A DNA stretch of 64,000 nucleotides from CADEDH01 sp041394285 (GTDB lineage: Bacteria; Actinomycetota; Acidimicrobiia; Acidimicrobiales; SZUA-35): assembly GCA_041394285.1 (NCBI GenBank), contig JAWKIL010000011.1, forward strand, positions 1 through 64,000, written 5' to 3'. The translations under genes were made by a program, and so were the position numbers. Positions 7,383 to 16,922 of this stretch are shown one piece after another (position 1 is the stretch's first letter; each line of letters starts with the position of its first letter). Under the pieces are notes generated by a model. It was not told the origin of the DNA. It ran no database searches and saw nothing but the letters and a program-made list of their open reading frames with translations.

Positions 7383-9825
7383 AGATCTCCTCCGCCGCCA
7401 GCTCGGCGATCCATTCGGCGTCGTAGCCGAGGGTGCCGGCCAGGATCTCGAACGTGTCCTGGCCCAGGGTCGGCCCGGCCCGGCGCATGACGGCCGGCGT
7501 GCGAGACAGGCGGAACCGGCTGCCCTCGATCCAGGTGCTCCCCAACCGGGCGTGGGGCAGCTCCACGTGATGGCAGCGGTGGTCCAACTGGGGGTCGGCC
7601 AGCACCTCGGCCGAGTGGGCCACGGTGTGGGCCGGCACCCCGGCCGCCTGCAACTCGGCCGTGGCCTCGTCGGGCGGGCGGACCATCGTCCACGACGTGA
7701 TATGGCCGTCGATCTCCCGCCGCCGGGCCCGCCGCTCGGGCCGCTCCAGCGCCGACAACGCCTCCAGCGGACCGCCCACCACCTTGCACAGGGCCCGCCA
7801 CTGCTCGTCGGTCTCGCAGGCGATGGCCACCCAGGCGTCGGCGTCGGGCCCCTCGCCCTCCCCCGGGTACACGCCGTGCGGGCTCATCACAGGATCGTCG
7901 TTGCCCATCCGCTCGGCGATCCGGCCGTTGACGACGTAGTCGAGCAGGATCGGCGACAGGTTGTGGATCGACGCCTCGCTCTGGGAGAAGTCGATGTACT
8001 GACCCTTGCCCGTGCGGCGCTGGTGGTCCACCGCAGCCAGCACCGTGCACAGGAAGTACCGGGGCGACACGTAGTCGGTGTAGGCGCCGAACGGGCCGCA
8101 CGGGGGCCGATCGGTCCAGCCGCAGACGTGGAAGAACCCCGACATGGCGGCGGCCATGGTGCCGAACCCGGCCAGCGACGACAGCGGCCCCGTCTGGCCG
8201 TTGAGGCAGGTGGACCCGACCACCAGGTTGGGCCGGCGCCGCAGCAGGATCTCATGGCTGAGGCCGAGCGAGCGCATGCCCCGGGGGGAGAAGGCGTCGA
8301 GTACCACGTCGGCCCATTGCACCAGGTCGGTCATCACCGAGTGGCTGAGCGGGTGCGACAGGTCGAGGGCCATGCCCCGCTTGTTGCCGTTGAGGTTGTT
8401 GAACAGGCCCGACTGCTCGGGATGGCCGTCGTTGTCGACGAACGGGGCCAGGGTGCGGGCCGTGTCGATCCGGTGGATCGACTCCACCCGGATCACGTCG
8501 GCCCCGTGGTCGGCCAGCACCCGGCTGGCCGCCGGCCCGGCCATCACCCACATCAGGTCGAGCACCTTGAGACCGGCCAGGGCCTGGCCCCCGTTCTCGC
8601 TCACCCGGACCGCCGGCTTGGGCGCGGGACGGGGCACACCGAGGACCTCCTCGGTGTGCTCCCCCAGCCGGGGCGGGCGGGGCAGCGCCCGGAGCGGGGT
8701 GGCGCTGAGGTGGGCGATGGCCCCGGGGAAGCGCACGGACCCCATCGGGCCCATGTCGACGTCCTCCCAGTAGCCCCGCTCGGTCAGCTGGGCGCTGGAG
8801 GCCACGTCGGCCATGGTGGCGATGGGGGCGATCAGCACCCGGCGCTCCACTGCCCCGTCCAACAGCTCGGCCTTGGTCTTGGAGGCGAAGAAGTTGACCA
8901 GCACCTCGTCTCGCACCCGCTCGTACTCGCTCACCGGCTCCCGGCCGTCGAGCAGCATCACGGCGTAGTTGGTCCAGTCCTTGTCCCGCGTGGCCTCGTC
9001 GCAGAACCCCTCCTCGCACACCCACTCCATGAGCCGGCGGGTGAAGGGCCCGATGGCCGCACCGAACAGGAACGTGACCGACACGTGGCCGTCGGCGCAG
9101 GGCCACATCAGCTTGATGTCGATGCCGCCGTAGAGGACGCCGCCGGCTATCCGCTCGGTCCGGGTGGCACCCAGGGCCGAGGTGAGCATCTGCGAGGCGG
9201 CGATCTGGTTCGCCGCCTGCTGCACCGACACATCGGCGTGCTGGCCCCGGCCCAGGCGGTTCTCCCGCTCGAAGAGGGCGATGAGCGCGGCCTGGGCCCC
9301 CTCGGCCGCAGCGTGGAACCAGGCCTGGGGGGCGGGGGCCAGGCGGAGCGGAGCCCGGTCTTTGTCGCCGGTGAGCGACAGACAGCCCGACGCGGCCTGC
9401 AGCGTGAGGTCGGTGGAGGCCCAGTCGGCCTTCGGGCCGGTGGCCCCGAACGGCGTGATCGACACATGCACCAGGGCGTCGTTGACGGCGGCCAGGGCGG
9501 CGTGATCGAGGCCCCGGGCCGCCATGGCCCCCGGCGGCTCGTTCTCGATCAGCACGTCCGCCCCGGCCACCAGCTCGAGGAGCTGCTCCCGGCCCTCGGG
9601 GGTGTCGATGTCCACCACCACGCTCCGCTTGCCCCGGTTGTGGGCCCAGAATTGGAGCGACCGCTCCAGGCCGGGCTCCTCGCCGGCGAAGGGGCCCACC
9701 TGGCGGGCCGGCGAGCCGCCGGGGGGTTCCACGAGGATCACCTCGGCCCCCAGCATCGCCAGAATATGGCCCCCCAGCTGGCCGCGGTGATCGGTGAGGT
9801 CCAGCACGCGATACGGCGACAGCAT
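7375..9825 (-). CDS. Two-domain CaiB/BaiF CoA-transferase
   Basis: 816 residues, about twice the normal 390-400. Two complete class III CoA-transferase domains are fused (about 1-395 and 425-816). The second half keeps the acidic active-site position ('GAYTDYVSPRY'); at the matching place the first half has 'AWFHAAAEGAQ' without Asp. Such enzymes move CoA between carboxylic acids during activation of fatty, aromatic or terpenoid acids. ATG 9825 follows a GGAGGG site; the frame stays open upstream only because of high GC. Divergent from another CoA-transferase at 9922. A paralogue with the same architecture lies at 52320-54665. Confidence 0.9.
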   Translation of the reverse strand: MLSPYRVLDLTDHRGQLGGHILAMLGAEVILVEPPGGSPARQVGPFAGEEPGLERSLQFWAHNRGKRSVVVDIDTPEGREQLLELVAGADVLIENEPPGAMAARGLDHAALAAVNDALVHVSITPFGATGPKADWASTDLTLQAASGCLSLTGDKDRAPLRLAPAPQAWFHAAAEGAQAALIALFERENRLGRGQHADVSVQQAANQIAASQMLTSALGATRTERIAGGVLYGGIDIKLMWPCADGHVSVTFLFGAAIGPFTRRLMEWVCEEGFCDEATRDKDWTNYAVMLLDGREPVSEYERVRDEVLVNFFASKTKAELLDGAVERRVLIAPIATMADVASSAQLTERGYWEDVDMGPMGSVRFPGAIAHLSATPLRALPRPPRLGEHTEEVLGVPRPAPKPAVRVSENGGQALAGLKVLDLMWVMAGPAASRVLADHGADVIRVESIHRIDTARTLAPFVDNDGHPEQSGLFNNLNGNKRGMALDLSHPLSHSVMTDLVQWADVVLDAFSPRGMRSLGLSHEILLRRRPNLVVGSTCLNGQTGPLSSLAGFGTMAAAMSGFFHVCGWTDRPPCGPFGAYTDYVSPRYFLCTVLAAVDHQRRTGKGQYIDFSQSEASIHNLSPILLDYVVNGRIAERMGNDDPVMSPHGVYPGEGEGPDADAWVAIACETDEQWRALCKVVGGPLEALSALERPERRARRREIDGHITSWTMVRPPDEATAELQAAGVPAHTVAHSAEVLADPQLDHRCHHVELPHARLGSTWIEGSRFRLSRTPAVMRRAGPTLGQDTFEILAGTLGYDAEWIAELAAEEIFE

Positions 9826-9841
9826 CCCTCCAGGGTGCCAG

Positions 9842-9882
9842 CTATCTCCCGTTGCCGCTTTGACTATCGACGATGGAGATAG
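9842..9882. promoter_or_regulatory. Spaced inverted repeat between divergent CoA-transferase genes
   Basis: CTATCTCC (9842-9849) and GGAGATAG (9875-9882) are perfect inverted copies 25 bases apart, and ATCGACGAT (9866-9874 area) lies adjacent. The spacing (33 bases centre to centre, about three helical turns) suits two regulator dimers. It sits in the only gap that could hold both divergent promoters; the TetR at 12368 is a candidate binder. Confidence 0.4.
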
Positions 9883-9921
9883 TGGGCTGATGAGGACACT
9901 CAGTCTCGAGGGGGGACACTC

Positions 9922-11106
9922 ATGCCGGCATTGGACGGGCTCCGAATCCTGGACATGACCCAGTACGAGGCCGGCCCCTCGTGCACCCAGGCTCTGGCCT
10001 GGTTCGGGGCCGACGTCGTGAAGGTGGAGCCGCCGGGGGCCGGGGACCCGGCCCGAGGCATCGACAACGTGCCCCGCGACTACTTCATGTACTGGAACTG
10101 CAACAAGCGCAGCATCGCCATCGACCTGACCACGGTCGAGGGCCGCCAGCTGCTGTTGAGCCTGGCCCCCCGGTTCGACGTGTTCGTGGAGAACTACGGC
10201 CCGGGCGTGGTGGCCAAGCTCGACATCGGCTACGACGTCCTGAAGGCGGCCAATCCGGGGATCATCTACGCCTCGATCAAGGGGTACGGGCTGTCGGGCC
10301 CCTACGCCAACCGCAAGTGCTTCGACGGGGTGGCCCAGGCCACGGCGGGGGCCCTGTCCACCACCGGGTACCGCGACGGCGAGCCCCTGCTGCCGGGGCC
10401 CACCACGGGCGACTCGGGCACCGGGGTGCAGGCGGCACTGGCCATCGTGTCGGCCTACGTGCAGAAGCTGCGCACCGGGGAGGGCCAGCAGATCGAGGTG
10501 TCGATGCAGGAGGCGATGACGTACTACATGCGCACCCGGGTCTCGATGGTGCCGGGGTGGGGTGAGCGGCCGGCGCCGAGGAACGGCAACGGGCCGCTGG
10601 CCGTCAACAACCTGTACCCGTGCGCCGGGGGCGGCCCCAACGACCACATCATGATCATGGCCGTGACCCCCCGCATGTTCCGTGACCTGTGCACCGCCAT
10701 GGAACGGCCCGACCTGGTGGCCGATCCCCGCTTCGCCACCAACGAGGACCGGGTGACCAACACCGCCGCCCTCCAGGCGGAGATCGCCGCCTGGACCAGC
10801 CGGTACCCGAAGCACGAGGTGGCGGAGCGGCTGGAGGCGGCCGGCGTGCCGGGCGGGCCCGTGCTCGACACCTCCGAGCTGTTGCGCGACCCTCACCTGG
10901 TGGCAAGAGGCTTCGTGAAGACGATCGAGCATCCCGAACAGGGGCCGGTGCCGATGCTGGGGTGGGCGCCCCGGCTGTCGGCCAGCGAGGTGGACCTGGT
11001 GGCGGCGCCCGGCCTGGGGGCCCACACCGACGAGGTGCTGGCGGCCGATCTCGGCCTCGACTCCGCCGCCGTGACCGAGCTGCGGGCCCGGGGCATCGTG
11101 GAATGA
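9922..11106 (+). CDS. CaiB/BaiF family CoA-transferase
   Basis: 394 residues, normal single-domain length. The catalytic Asp that forms the aspartyl-CoA intermediate is at about D164 in 'TTGDSGTGVQ'. The N-terminal 'LDGLRILDMTQYEAGP' and 'DVVKVEPPGAGDPAR' segments are typical. Probably activates a carboxylic acid by CoA transfer from succinyl-CoA or another donor. The stop overlaps the start of the P450 gene (ATGA, 11103-11106), so the two are translationally coupled and likely act on the same compound or its CoA ester. Confidence 0.92.
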   Translation: MPALDGLRILDMTQYEAGPSCTQALAWFGADVVKVEPPGAGDPARGIDNVPRDYFMYWNCNKRSIAIDLTTVEGRQLLLSLAPRFDVFVENYGPGVVAKLDIGYDVLKAANPGIIYASIKGYGLSGPYANRKCFDGVAQATAGALSTTGYRDGEPLLPGPTTGDSGTGVQAALAIVSAYVQKLRTGEGQQIEVSMQEAMTYYMRTRVSMVPGWGERPAPRNGNGPLAVNNLYPCAGGGPNDHIMIMAVTPRMFRDLCTAMERPDLVADPRFATNEDRVTNTAALQAEIAAWTSRYPKHEVAERLEAAGVPGGPVLDTSELLRDPHLVARGFVKTIEHPEQGPVPMLGWAPRLSASEVDLVAAPGLGAHTDEVLAADLGLDSAAVTELRARGIVE

Positions 11107-12308
11107 CCGGGCGCCCGACGACCGGCGGCGGCACGGCCGGCCCGCCGGCGGGGTGCCCGGTGTCGGACGTCGACCTGTGGAGCGAGGCCGTGCTGGCCGA
11201 CCCGTTCCCCACCTACCGGGCGCTGCGCGACCTGGGGTCGGTGGTGTGGCTGGAGCGGGCCGGGATGGTGGCGTTCCCCCGGTTCCAGCCGGTGCGGGCG
11301 GTGCTGAGCGACTGGCAACGGTTCTCGTCGGCCCACGGCGTGGCCGTGGCGACCCAGGCCAACATCGTGCTGGGCGAGTCGATCCTCACGTCGGACCCGC
11401 CGGTGCACGACCGCTACCGCAAGCCGCTGATGGACCAGCTGTCGCTGAACGCCCTGGCCCCGATGGTGCCCGAGGTGGAGGCGACCGCCGTGAGCTTCGC
11501 CGACGCCGTGGTGGCCGCCGGCCGGTTCGACGCCGTGGCTGACCTGGCCCGCCCCTACAGCCTCACGGTGGTGGCCGACCTGATCGGCCTGCCGGCCGAG
11601 GACCGCGAGCCCTACCCGCCGCTGGCCGAGCGGGCCTTCAACATCATGGGGCCCGGCAACGAGCGGGCGGCCGACGGGTTCGGGGCCCTGGCCGAGCTGC
11701 GGCAGCGGACGCTCGGCGCCTGCACCGCCGGCCGGCTGGAGGCCGGGCGGCGGGCCGAACAGCTGTGCCACATGGGGCGGATGGATCTCGTGCCGGCCTA
11801 CACCTGGCCCGGGATCGACACCACCGTCAACGCCCTGGGGGCGGCGGTGGCCCTGTTCGCCCGTCACCCCGATCAGTGGGACCGGGTGCGGGCGGACCGC
11901 GGACTGATTCCGTCGGCGTTCAACGAGGTGCTGCGGCTCCACGCCCCCGTGCATTACTTCACCCGGGTGGCCACCGAGGCGGTGACGATCGACGGGGTCG
12001 AGATCCCCGAGGGGAGCCGGGTGCTGGTGATGTACGGGTCGGCCAACCGGGACGAGCGCCGCTTCCCCGAGCCCGACCGCTTCGACGTGACCCGCAACCC
12101 CACCGAGCAGCTGGCCTTCGGCCGGGGCGTGCACCTGTGCGTGGGCATCAACCTGGCCCGCATCGAAGCCCACTCCCTGCTGGCGGCCCTGGCCGACCGG
12201 GTGGCCCGCTTCGAGCCCGACGACGCCGACCCCTCGGGGCCGCAGTGGCTGGTCAACAACACCCTGCACGGCTACGAGCACCTGCCGGTGCGGGTGGTCG
12301 CCGCCTGA
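11103..12308 (+). CDS. Cytochrome P450
   Basis: 401 residues. Haem-binding loop 'FGRGVHLCVG' with the Cys ligand at about C346; ExxR at E275-R278; I-helix 'WPGIDTT' around 235-241, where Trp-Pro replaces the usual Ala just before the Gly-x-Asp-Thr-Thr core. The region before the I-helix (about 200-230) is shorter than usual and rich in small residues. Soluble bacterial type needing ferredoxin and a reductase from elsewhere. Coupled by a 4-nt overlap to the CoA-transferase; together they suggest oxidation of a CoA-activated or activatable acid. Confidence 0.92.
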   Translation: MTGRPTTGGGTAGPPAGCPVSDVDLWSEAVLADPFPTYRALRDLGSVVWLERAGMVAFPRFQPVRAVLSDWQRFSSAHGVAVATQANIVLGESILTSDPPVHDRYRKPLMDQLSLNALAPMVPEVEATAVSFADAVVAAGRFDAVADLARPYSLTVVADLIGLPAEDREPYPPLAERAFNIMGPGNERAADGFGALAELRQRTLGACTAGRLEAGRRAEQLCHMGRMDLVPAYTWPGIDTTVNALGAAVALFARHPDQWDRVRADRGLIPSAFNEVLRLHAPVHYFTRVATEAVTIDGVEIPEGSRVLVMYGSANRDERRFPEPDRFDVTRNPTEQLAFGRGVHLCVGINLARIEAHSLLAALADRVARFEPDDADPSGPQWLVNNTLHGYEHLPVRVVAA

Positions 12309-12367
12309 CAGCCCACCGGGACGTCTGATCTTCGGATCGTCCGCGAGGGCTCGGGTACCCTGGAGCC

Positions 12368-12970
12368 ATGGCGCGCCCCCGCAACGACGACATGCGTCGG
12401 CTGGCCATCCTGGCCACGTTCGACTGCGTGGCGCTCGGTGGCGTCACCGGCCTGTCGTTCCGGGAGATCGCCCGCATGACCGAGTCGAGCACCGGCACGC
12501 TCTCGCACCACTTCGGAAGCAAGCGGCAGCTGCTGTTGGCGGCCATCGCCTACGGCTACTGGCGGCTGCCGGAGGCCTTCGCCGCCCGGCCGGCCACGCA
12601 GGCGATGCGCTACGTCCTCGATCGCTACGAGCTGTCGACGCCCAAACGGCGGACGTGGTGGAAGTTCTGGCTGGCGATGACGGCGCTGGCGCAGTCCGAT
12701 CCCGAGATCCACGACGCCATGGCCCGGGAGTACCGATCGGTCGTCGAGCGCTGGGTCAACTCGTTGAACCGGGGGCGGGAGGCCGGTCTGTTCCGGGCCG
12801 ATCTCGACCCGGTCGTCGAGGCCAACCGCCTGGCGGCGTTCGCCCACGGCGTGGCGATCGCCCAGCTGACCGATCCGTCGCAGACGGCCACCGCGTCGGC
12901 GTCGCTCCACGATGCGCTGGGCCGACTCTGCACCGACGCCGGCCTGGCCACCCTGCGGGGTTCGCCGTAG
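12368..12970 (+). CDS. TetR-family transcriptional regulator
   Basis: 200 residues. N-terminal helix-turn-helix 'FREIARMTESSTGTLSHHF' at about 35-55 followed by a BetI/PsrA-like all-alpha ligand domain. It is 59 bases after the P450 gene and same strand, with its own ATG and no overlap. It likely represses the flanking CoA-transferase/P450 genes in response to a pathway acid or CoA ester; that target is inference from position. Confidence 0.88.
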   Translation: MARPRNDDMRRLAILATFDCVALGGVTGLSFREIARMTESSTGTLSHHFGSKRQLLLAAIAYGYWRLPEAFAARPATQAMRYVLDRYELSTPKRRTWWKFWLAMTALAQSDPEIHDAMAREYRSVVERWVNSLNRGREAGLFRADLDPVVEANRLAAFAHGVAIAQLTDPSQTATASASLHDALGRLCTDAGLATLRGSP

Positions 12971-13019
12971 CGCACGGAACGAGTCGCACGCTCATGCGAC
13001 TCCTTGTTACCGTTCGGGC

Positions 13020-14222
13020 ATGGCGAACGTCCTCTCCGAAGCGAACCTCCCGGCCACGACGAACCCCTCGGACCTTCCCGACGGTGAATGCCCCTGGCAC
13101 CGCTACCAGCGGGCCGGCCACGACAGCTGGGCGTTCACGCTCGGCCCGTCGATGGTCGTCCGTGGTCACGAGGAGGCGCGGGCCGTGCTCAACGACCGGC
13201 GCTTCGTCCAGGGCATCACGAAGGCGATGGAGGACACGCCCGGAACCGATCCGCGCTTCATCGAACGACGCAAGCAGGGGTTCCTGCTGCGCGACGGCGC
13301 CGACCATCGACGGATGCGGGCGATCGCGTCCAAGGCCTTCACCCCGCGCGCCGCCGACCGCTTCCGGCCCGTCATGCGCGAGGTCATGAACGCGCTGGCC
13401 GACAACGTGCCCGCCGATGGGCGGTGTGACGCCGTCCAGACCCTCACCCACGCCTACCCCACCACCGTCATCTGCGCAGTCCTGGGCGCGCCGACGGCCG
13501 ACGTGGAGCTCTTCTCGGAGCTCACCGAAACGATCCTCAACGCCCAGGCCGGCTCGCCCGAGCATCTCGACCAGGCGCTGGCGGCCCACGAGCAGCTCGA
13601 CGAGTACCTGCTGCGGCTGATCGCCGAACGCGAGCGGGCACCGAAGGAGGACCTGCTGTCCGATCTCATCCGGGCCGAGACCGAGGAGGGCAAGCTCACG
13701 CGGGAGGAGGTGCTCAGTGCCGCAGCGTCGGTGATCATGGCGGGCACCGACACGACGCGGAACCAGCTGGCGATCGCGCTGCACCTCCTGGCCGATCACC
13801 CTGACCACTGGGCCGCCCTGCTCGACGAGGGTCGGCTGGAGTCCACGGTCGAAGAAGTGCTCCGCTTCGCCCCCATCGGGCACGTACTCCTGCGGGTCCC
13901 CACCGAAGACGTGGACCTCCACGACGTGACCATCCCCACCGGCACGATGGTGATCCTCGACATCGGTGGCGCCAATCGCGACCCCCAGTTGCTCGATGGA
14001 CCCGACGACTTCGACCCGGCCCGAACGACCCGGGCGCAGCATCTCGGATTCGGCCACGGCCACAAGTTCTGCCTCGGCGCCAACCTCGCCCGGGCCGAGC
14101 TCGTCGAAGCCCTCCGCGTCCTGCGGTCTCGCTTCCCCACCGTCGAGCACTCGGGTCCCACACAGTGGCGCCGCGTCGGGTTCGTCCAGGGTCCTGTCGC
14201 CCTCCCCCTCCGTTTCCGCTGA
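13020..14222 (+). CDS. Cytochrome P450
   Basis: 400 residues, CYP of the soluble actinobacterial type. Haem loop 'FGHGHKFCLGANLARAEL' with Cys at about C351; canonical I-helix AGTDTT at 241-246; ExxR at E279-R282. All key motifs are standard, unlike the more divergent P450 at 11103. ATG 13020 is chosen because upstream in-frame sequence has no P450 similarity. Followed 14 bases later by the AraC regulator gene. Confidence 0.92.
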   Translation: MANVLSEANLPATTNPSDLPDGECPWHRYQRAGHDSWAFTLGPSMVVRGHEEARAVLNDRRFVQGITKAMEDTPGTDPRFIERRKQGFLLRDGADHRRMRAIASKAFTPRAADRFRPVMREVMNALADNVPADGRCDAVQTLTHAYPTTVICAVLGAPTADVELFSELTETILNAQAGSPEHLDQALAAHEQLDEYLLRLIAERERAPKEDLLSDLIRAETEEGKLTREEVLSAAASVIMAGTDTTRNQLAIALHLLADHPDHWAALLDEGRLESTVEEVLRFAPIGHVLLRVPTEDVDLHDVTIPTGTMVILDIGGANRDPQLLDGPDDFDPARTTRAQHLGFGHGHKFCLGANLARAELVEALRVLRSRFPTVEHSGPTQWRRVGFVQGPVALPLRFR

Positions 14223-14236
14223 TCGGCTGGTCCAGG

Positions 14237-15211
14237 GTGCATGCAACCTTGAGCACGGCCGACGTGCCGGCCGGCGATGCGTTCGCCTACTGGCAGGACC
14301 AGATCTGTGCCCGGTTCGTCCGGCTGACGGCGCAGCGGGTGAGCGACGGCCCGTTCCACGGGCACATCGACCACGTCTCGCTCGGCGCCCTGGATCTGTC
14401 GTTGGTGGCGGCCTCCGGTCAGATCGTGCGTCGCACCCGCGCCCTCATCGGGGGCGACGACGGCGAGTACCTGCTGGCCAGCGTGCTGCTCGATGGTGCC
14501 GGCCGGATCGAACAGGATGGGCGGGTGGCCGAGCTCCACCCGGGAGCGATGGCGTTCTACGACAGCACCCGCCCGTACACCCTCCGGTCGGACCGGGCGT
14601 GCCGCCTTCTGGTGGTGAAGGTGCCGACGCGGCGCCTCCTCGGAGGCGACACGCGCGGTCTGACCGCCAGGACGCTCGGGGCCGGTTCACCCGGCGGTGT
14701 GGTCTCGGCCTTTCTCCGGTCGTTGTTCGCCGGCTCCCGCCACGGCGCAGCCGAGATGGCGCTGCTCGGCCCGCATGCCATCGGGCTGTTGTCGGCGGCC
14801 GCGGCCTTCGCCGCCCGGGATGACGCGCCTGCCGACGCGCAGGAGGCGCTCGCCCGACAGCGGGTGAACGACGTCCTGCACCAGCACTTCGCCGACCCCC
14901 GGCTCGACGCGTCAGCCGTCGCCCGGGCCTGCAACATGTCCCGGCGATCGCTCTACCGCCTTGCCGGCGCAGAGGGCATCGCCGGCCGGCTGCGGCAGAT
15001 CCGGGTCGAGCACGCCAAGGTCCTGCTGGTCCGGGACACCGACCGGTCGATCAGCTCGATCGCCATGGACTGCGGGTTCGACAGCGAGTCCGGCTTCTAT
15101 CGGGCGTTTCGCACCGCCACCGGTTCGACGCCGGGCGACTACCGGCGGGAGATCACGGCCGACCGGCTGGCATGCGGCGTCAGCGACATCGGCACGCCGG
15201 GTCACACCTGA
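14237..15211 (+). CDS. AraC-family regulator (NitR/OxdR-like architecture)
   Basis: About 324 residues from GTG 14237. The N-terminal part is an AraC-binding-like domain ('FAYWQDQICARFVRL'); the C-terminal 100 residues carry two helix-turn-helix units, ending 'GFDSESGFYRAFRTATGSTP'. Regulators of this layout control nitrile and aldoxime genes in Rhodococcus, and a nitrilase gene follows 59 bases downstream. The role as nitrilase activator is inferred from that context. The start has no clear ribosome site. Confidence 0.85.
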   Translation: MHATLSTADVPAGDAFAYWQDQICARFVRLTAQRVSDGPFHGHIDHVSLGALDLSLVAASGQIVRRTRALIGGDDGEYLLASVLLDGAGRIEQDGRVAELHPGAMAFYDSTRPYTLRSDRACRLLVVKVPTRRLLGGDTRGLTARTLGAGSPGGVVSAFLRSLFAGSRHGAAEMALLGPHAIGLLSAAAAFAARDDAPADAQEALARQRVNDVLHQHFADPRLDASAVARACNMSRRSLYRLAGAEGIAGRLRQIRVEHAKVLLVRDTDRSISSIAMDCGFDSESGFYRAFRTATGSTPGDYRREITADRLACGVSDIGTPGHT

Positions 15212-15270
15212 GCCCCAACGGTCGAACACGATCGCGCGGGCGGCGCGGTCGCCCGACGAGGAGGGACGAG

Positions 15271-16302
15271 ATGCAGGAGTCGGTGAGGGTGGCGGCCGTG
15301 CAGGCCGAGTCGGTCCCGTTGGATCTGGCTGGCGGGGTCGACAAGGTGATCGCTCTGATCGCTGAGGCGGCGGCCGCTGGCGCCGAGCTGGTGGCGTTCC
15401 CGGAGACGTTCCTGCCCGGCTATCCGTGGTGGGTCTGGTTCGACTCGGTTGCGGCCGGCATGGCGTACGTCCCCCAGTACGCCGCCAACTCCATGACCCG
15501 CGACGGCCCGGAGATGAAGCGGATCCGGCAGGCCGCCGCCGAGCACGGCACACACGTCGTGCTCGGGTTCAGCGAGCGCGACGGCGGCAGCCTCTACATG
15601 GCGCAGGCGTTCATCTCGGCCGCCGGGGACCTCATCGGCGTGCGGCGCAAGCTCAAGCCCACGCACGTCGAGAGGACCGTGTTCGGGGAGGGCGACGGCA
15701 GCGACCTCCAGGTGCACGACACCGTGCTGGGGAAGCTGGGGGCGCTGAACTGCTGGGAGCATCTCCAGCCGCTCGTGAAGTACGCCATGTACAGCCAGGG
15801 CGAGGAGATCCACGTCGCCTCGTGGCCGAGCTTCGCCGGGAACCGCGAGTCGGCCCGGGCCTTCGGTCCGGAGGTCAACACCGCCGCCAGCATGCTGTAT
15901 GCCGTCGAAGGACAGGTCTTCGTGGTCGCCCCCTGTGCCGTCACGGGGGCGGCGACCATCGAGACCTATTGCGACACCGAGGCCAAGCGCCAGATGCTGC
16001 AGCTGGGAGGTGGCTTCGCCCGCATCTACGGGCCGGAGGGCTCGCCGCTGGCCGAACCGCTGCCGGAGACGGCGGAGGGGATCCTGTACGCCGATCTGCC
16101 GGCGTTCCTCGTGGCGATCGCCAAGTCGTGCGCCGATCCTGTCGGCCACTACTCCCGGCCCGACGTGCTGCGCCTCTGGATCAACCCGTACCCCAACCCG
16201 CGTGTGATCACCGCTGCCCGCCAGGAGTTGCCGACGCCGATGTCCGGCGAGCGGCCCGCGGCGCCGGAAGGCCGACTCGTCACCGAGCCGACAGGTCCCT
16301 AG
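15271..16302 (+). CDS. Nitrilase (branch 1, nitrile aminohydrolase type)
   Basis: 343 residues. The Glu-Lys-Cys triad is in place: E45 in 'AFPETFLPGYPWW', K127 in 'RRKLKPTHVERTVFGEGDG' and C161 in 'LNCWEHLQPL'. These motifs mark true nitrilases, which hydrolyse R-CN to a carboxylic acid and ammonia, rather than amidases or carbamoylases. 'GAGGAGGGA' precedes ATG 15271. With the upstream AraC regulator it resembles the nitA-nitR pairing of Rhodococcus. An aldoxime dehydratase, which often accompanies these genes, is not seen in the window. Confidence 0.93.
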   Translation: MQESVRVAAVQAESVPLDLAGGVDKVIALIAEAAAAGAELVAFPETFLPGYPWWVWFDSVAAGMAYVPQYAANSMTRDGPEMKRIRQAAAEHGTHVVLGFSERDGGSLYMAQAFISAAGDLIGVRRKLKPTHVERTVFGEGDGSDLQVHDTVLGKLGALNCWEHLQPLVKYAMYSQGEEIHVASWPSFAGNRESARAFGPEVNTAASMLYAVEGQVFVVAPCAVTGAATIETYCDTEAKRQMLQLGGGFARIYGPEGSPLAEPLPETAEGILYADLPAFLVAIAKSCADPVGHYSRPDVLRLWINPYPNPRVITAARQELPTPMSGERPAAPEGRLVTEPTGP

Positions 16303-16315
16303 CGCCGAGGCGGGA

Positions 16316-16792
16316 TTAGGTGGGGCGGGGTTCCAGCACCACCACGGCCGTGGGGCGGGGGCGGCGGGCGGCGTAGTCGTCGAGGCCCTCGTCGATCTCC
16401 TGCCATCGGGCCCACAGCCGGTCCCGCTCCTCACCCTCCGCCGCCCGGGCGTGGACGGGACGGGACCCGGCCCGGGGCAGATCGACGGTGATGTCGGGCT
16501 GGGCCTGGACGTTCAGCCACCACGCCGGCTCCTCGGGGCCCCACCCGTTCATGGCCATGGTGACGAGGTTCGGCCCGTCCTCGAAGTAGCCGACCACCAC
16601 GTTGCGCTCCCGGCCGGTGCGCCGCCCGATCGTGTGGAGGCACATGGCGCCCCACTTGCCCGGCTTCGGCCGCCACAGACCCACACGGTGGCCGGAGAGG
16701 CGGTACACCCACCGGTGGCCCTGCCAGAACAGGTGGATGAACCACCGGGGTGGCAGCCTGCGCTTCCTGTTCGATTCCCTCGTGGTACCCAT
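16316..16792 (-). CDS. Deazaflavin (F420)-dependent nitroreductase family protein
   Basis: 158 residues from ATG 16792 (GGAAAGGGG upstream). DUF385/Ddn family: 'LHTIGRRTGRERNVVVGYF' contains the Thr-x-Gly-Arg-x-Ser/Thr-Gly type cofactor strand and 'NGWGPEEPAWWLNVQAQPD' is the family hallmark. Such proteins bind F420 and reduce nitro or enone compounds. Converges with the nitrilase gene (13-base gap). Indicates that the host makes F420. Confidence 0.88.
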   Translation of the reverse strand: MGTTRESNRKRRLPPRWFIHLFWQGHRWVYRLSGHRVGLWRPKPGKWGAMCLHTIGRRTGRERNVVVGYFEDGPNLVTMAMNGWGPEEPAWWLNVQAQPDITVDLPRAGSRPVHARAAEGEERDRLWARWQEIDEGLDDYAARRPRPTAVVVLEPRPT

Positions 16793-16922
16793 GGCACGGC
16801 CCCTTTCCGGGTCCGGCATCGCTGCCGCTCGGGCCCACCCGCAGGCACAGTGTGACCCCGGCCGGCCCGCTGGGGCAGAGCCCAAAGGCCCACGGGTTGC
16901 GGGACTGTGCTAGGCACGGGCC

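Noticed and set aside
7552..9882. Very long open plus-strand frame opposite the two-domain CoA-transferase
   Set aside because: His/Gly/Arg-rich text without domains; it is the antisense of a well-supported gene in high-GC DNA.
9825..11025. N-terminal extension of the 7375 CoA-transferase through the divergent gene
   Set aside because: The frame stays open by GC bias only; family similarity begins at ATG 9825 behind a good ribosome site.
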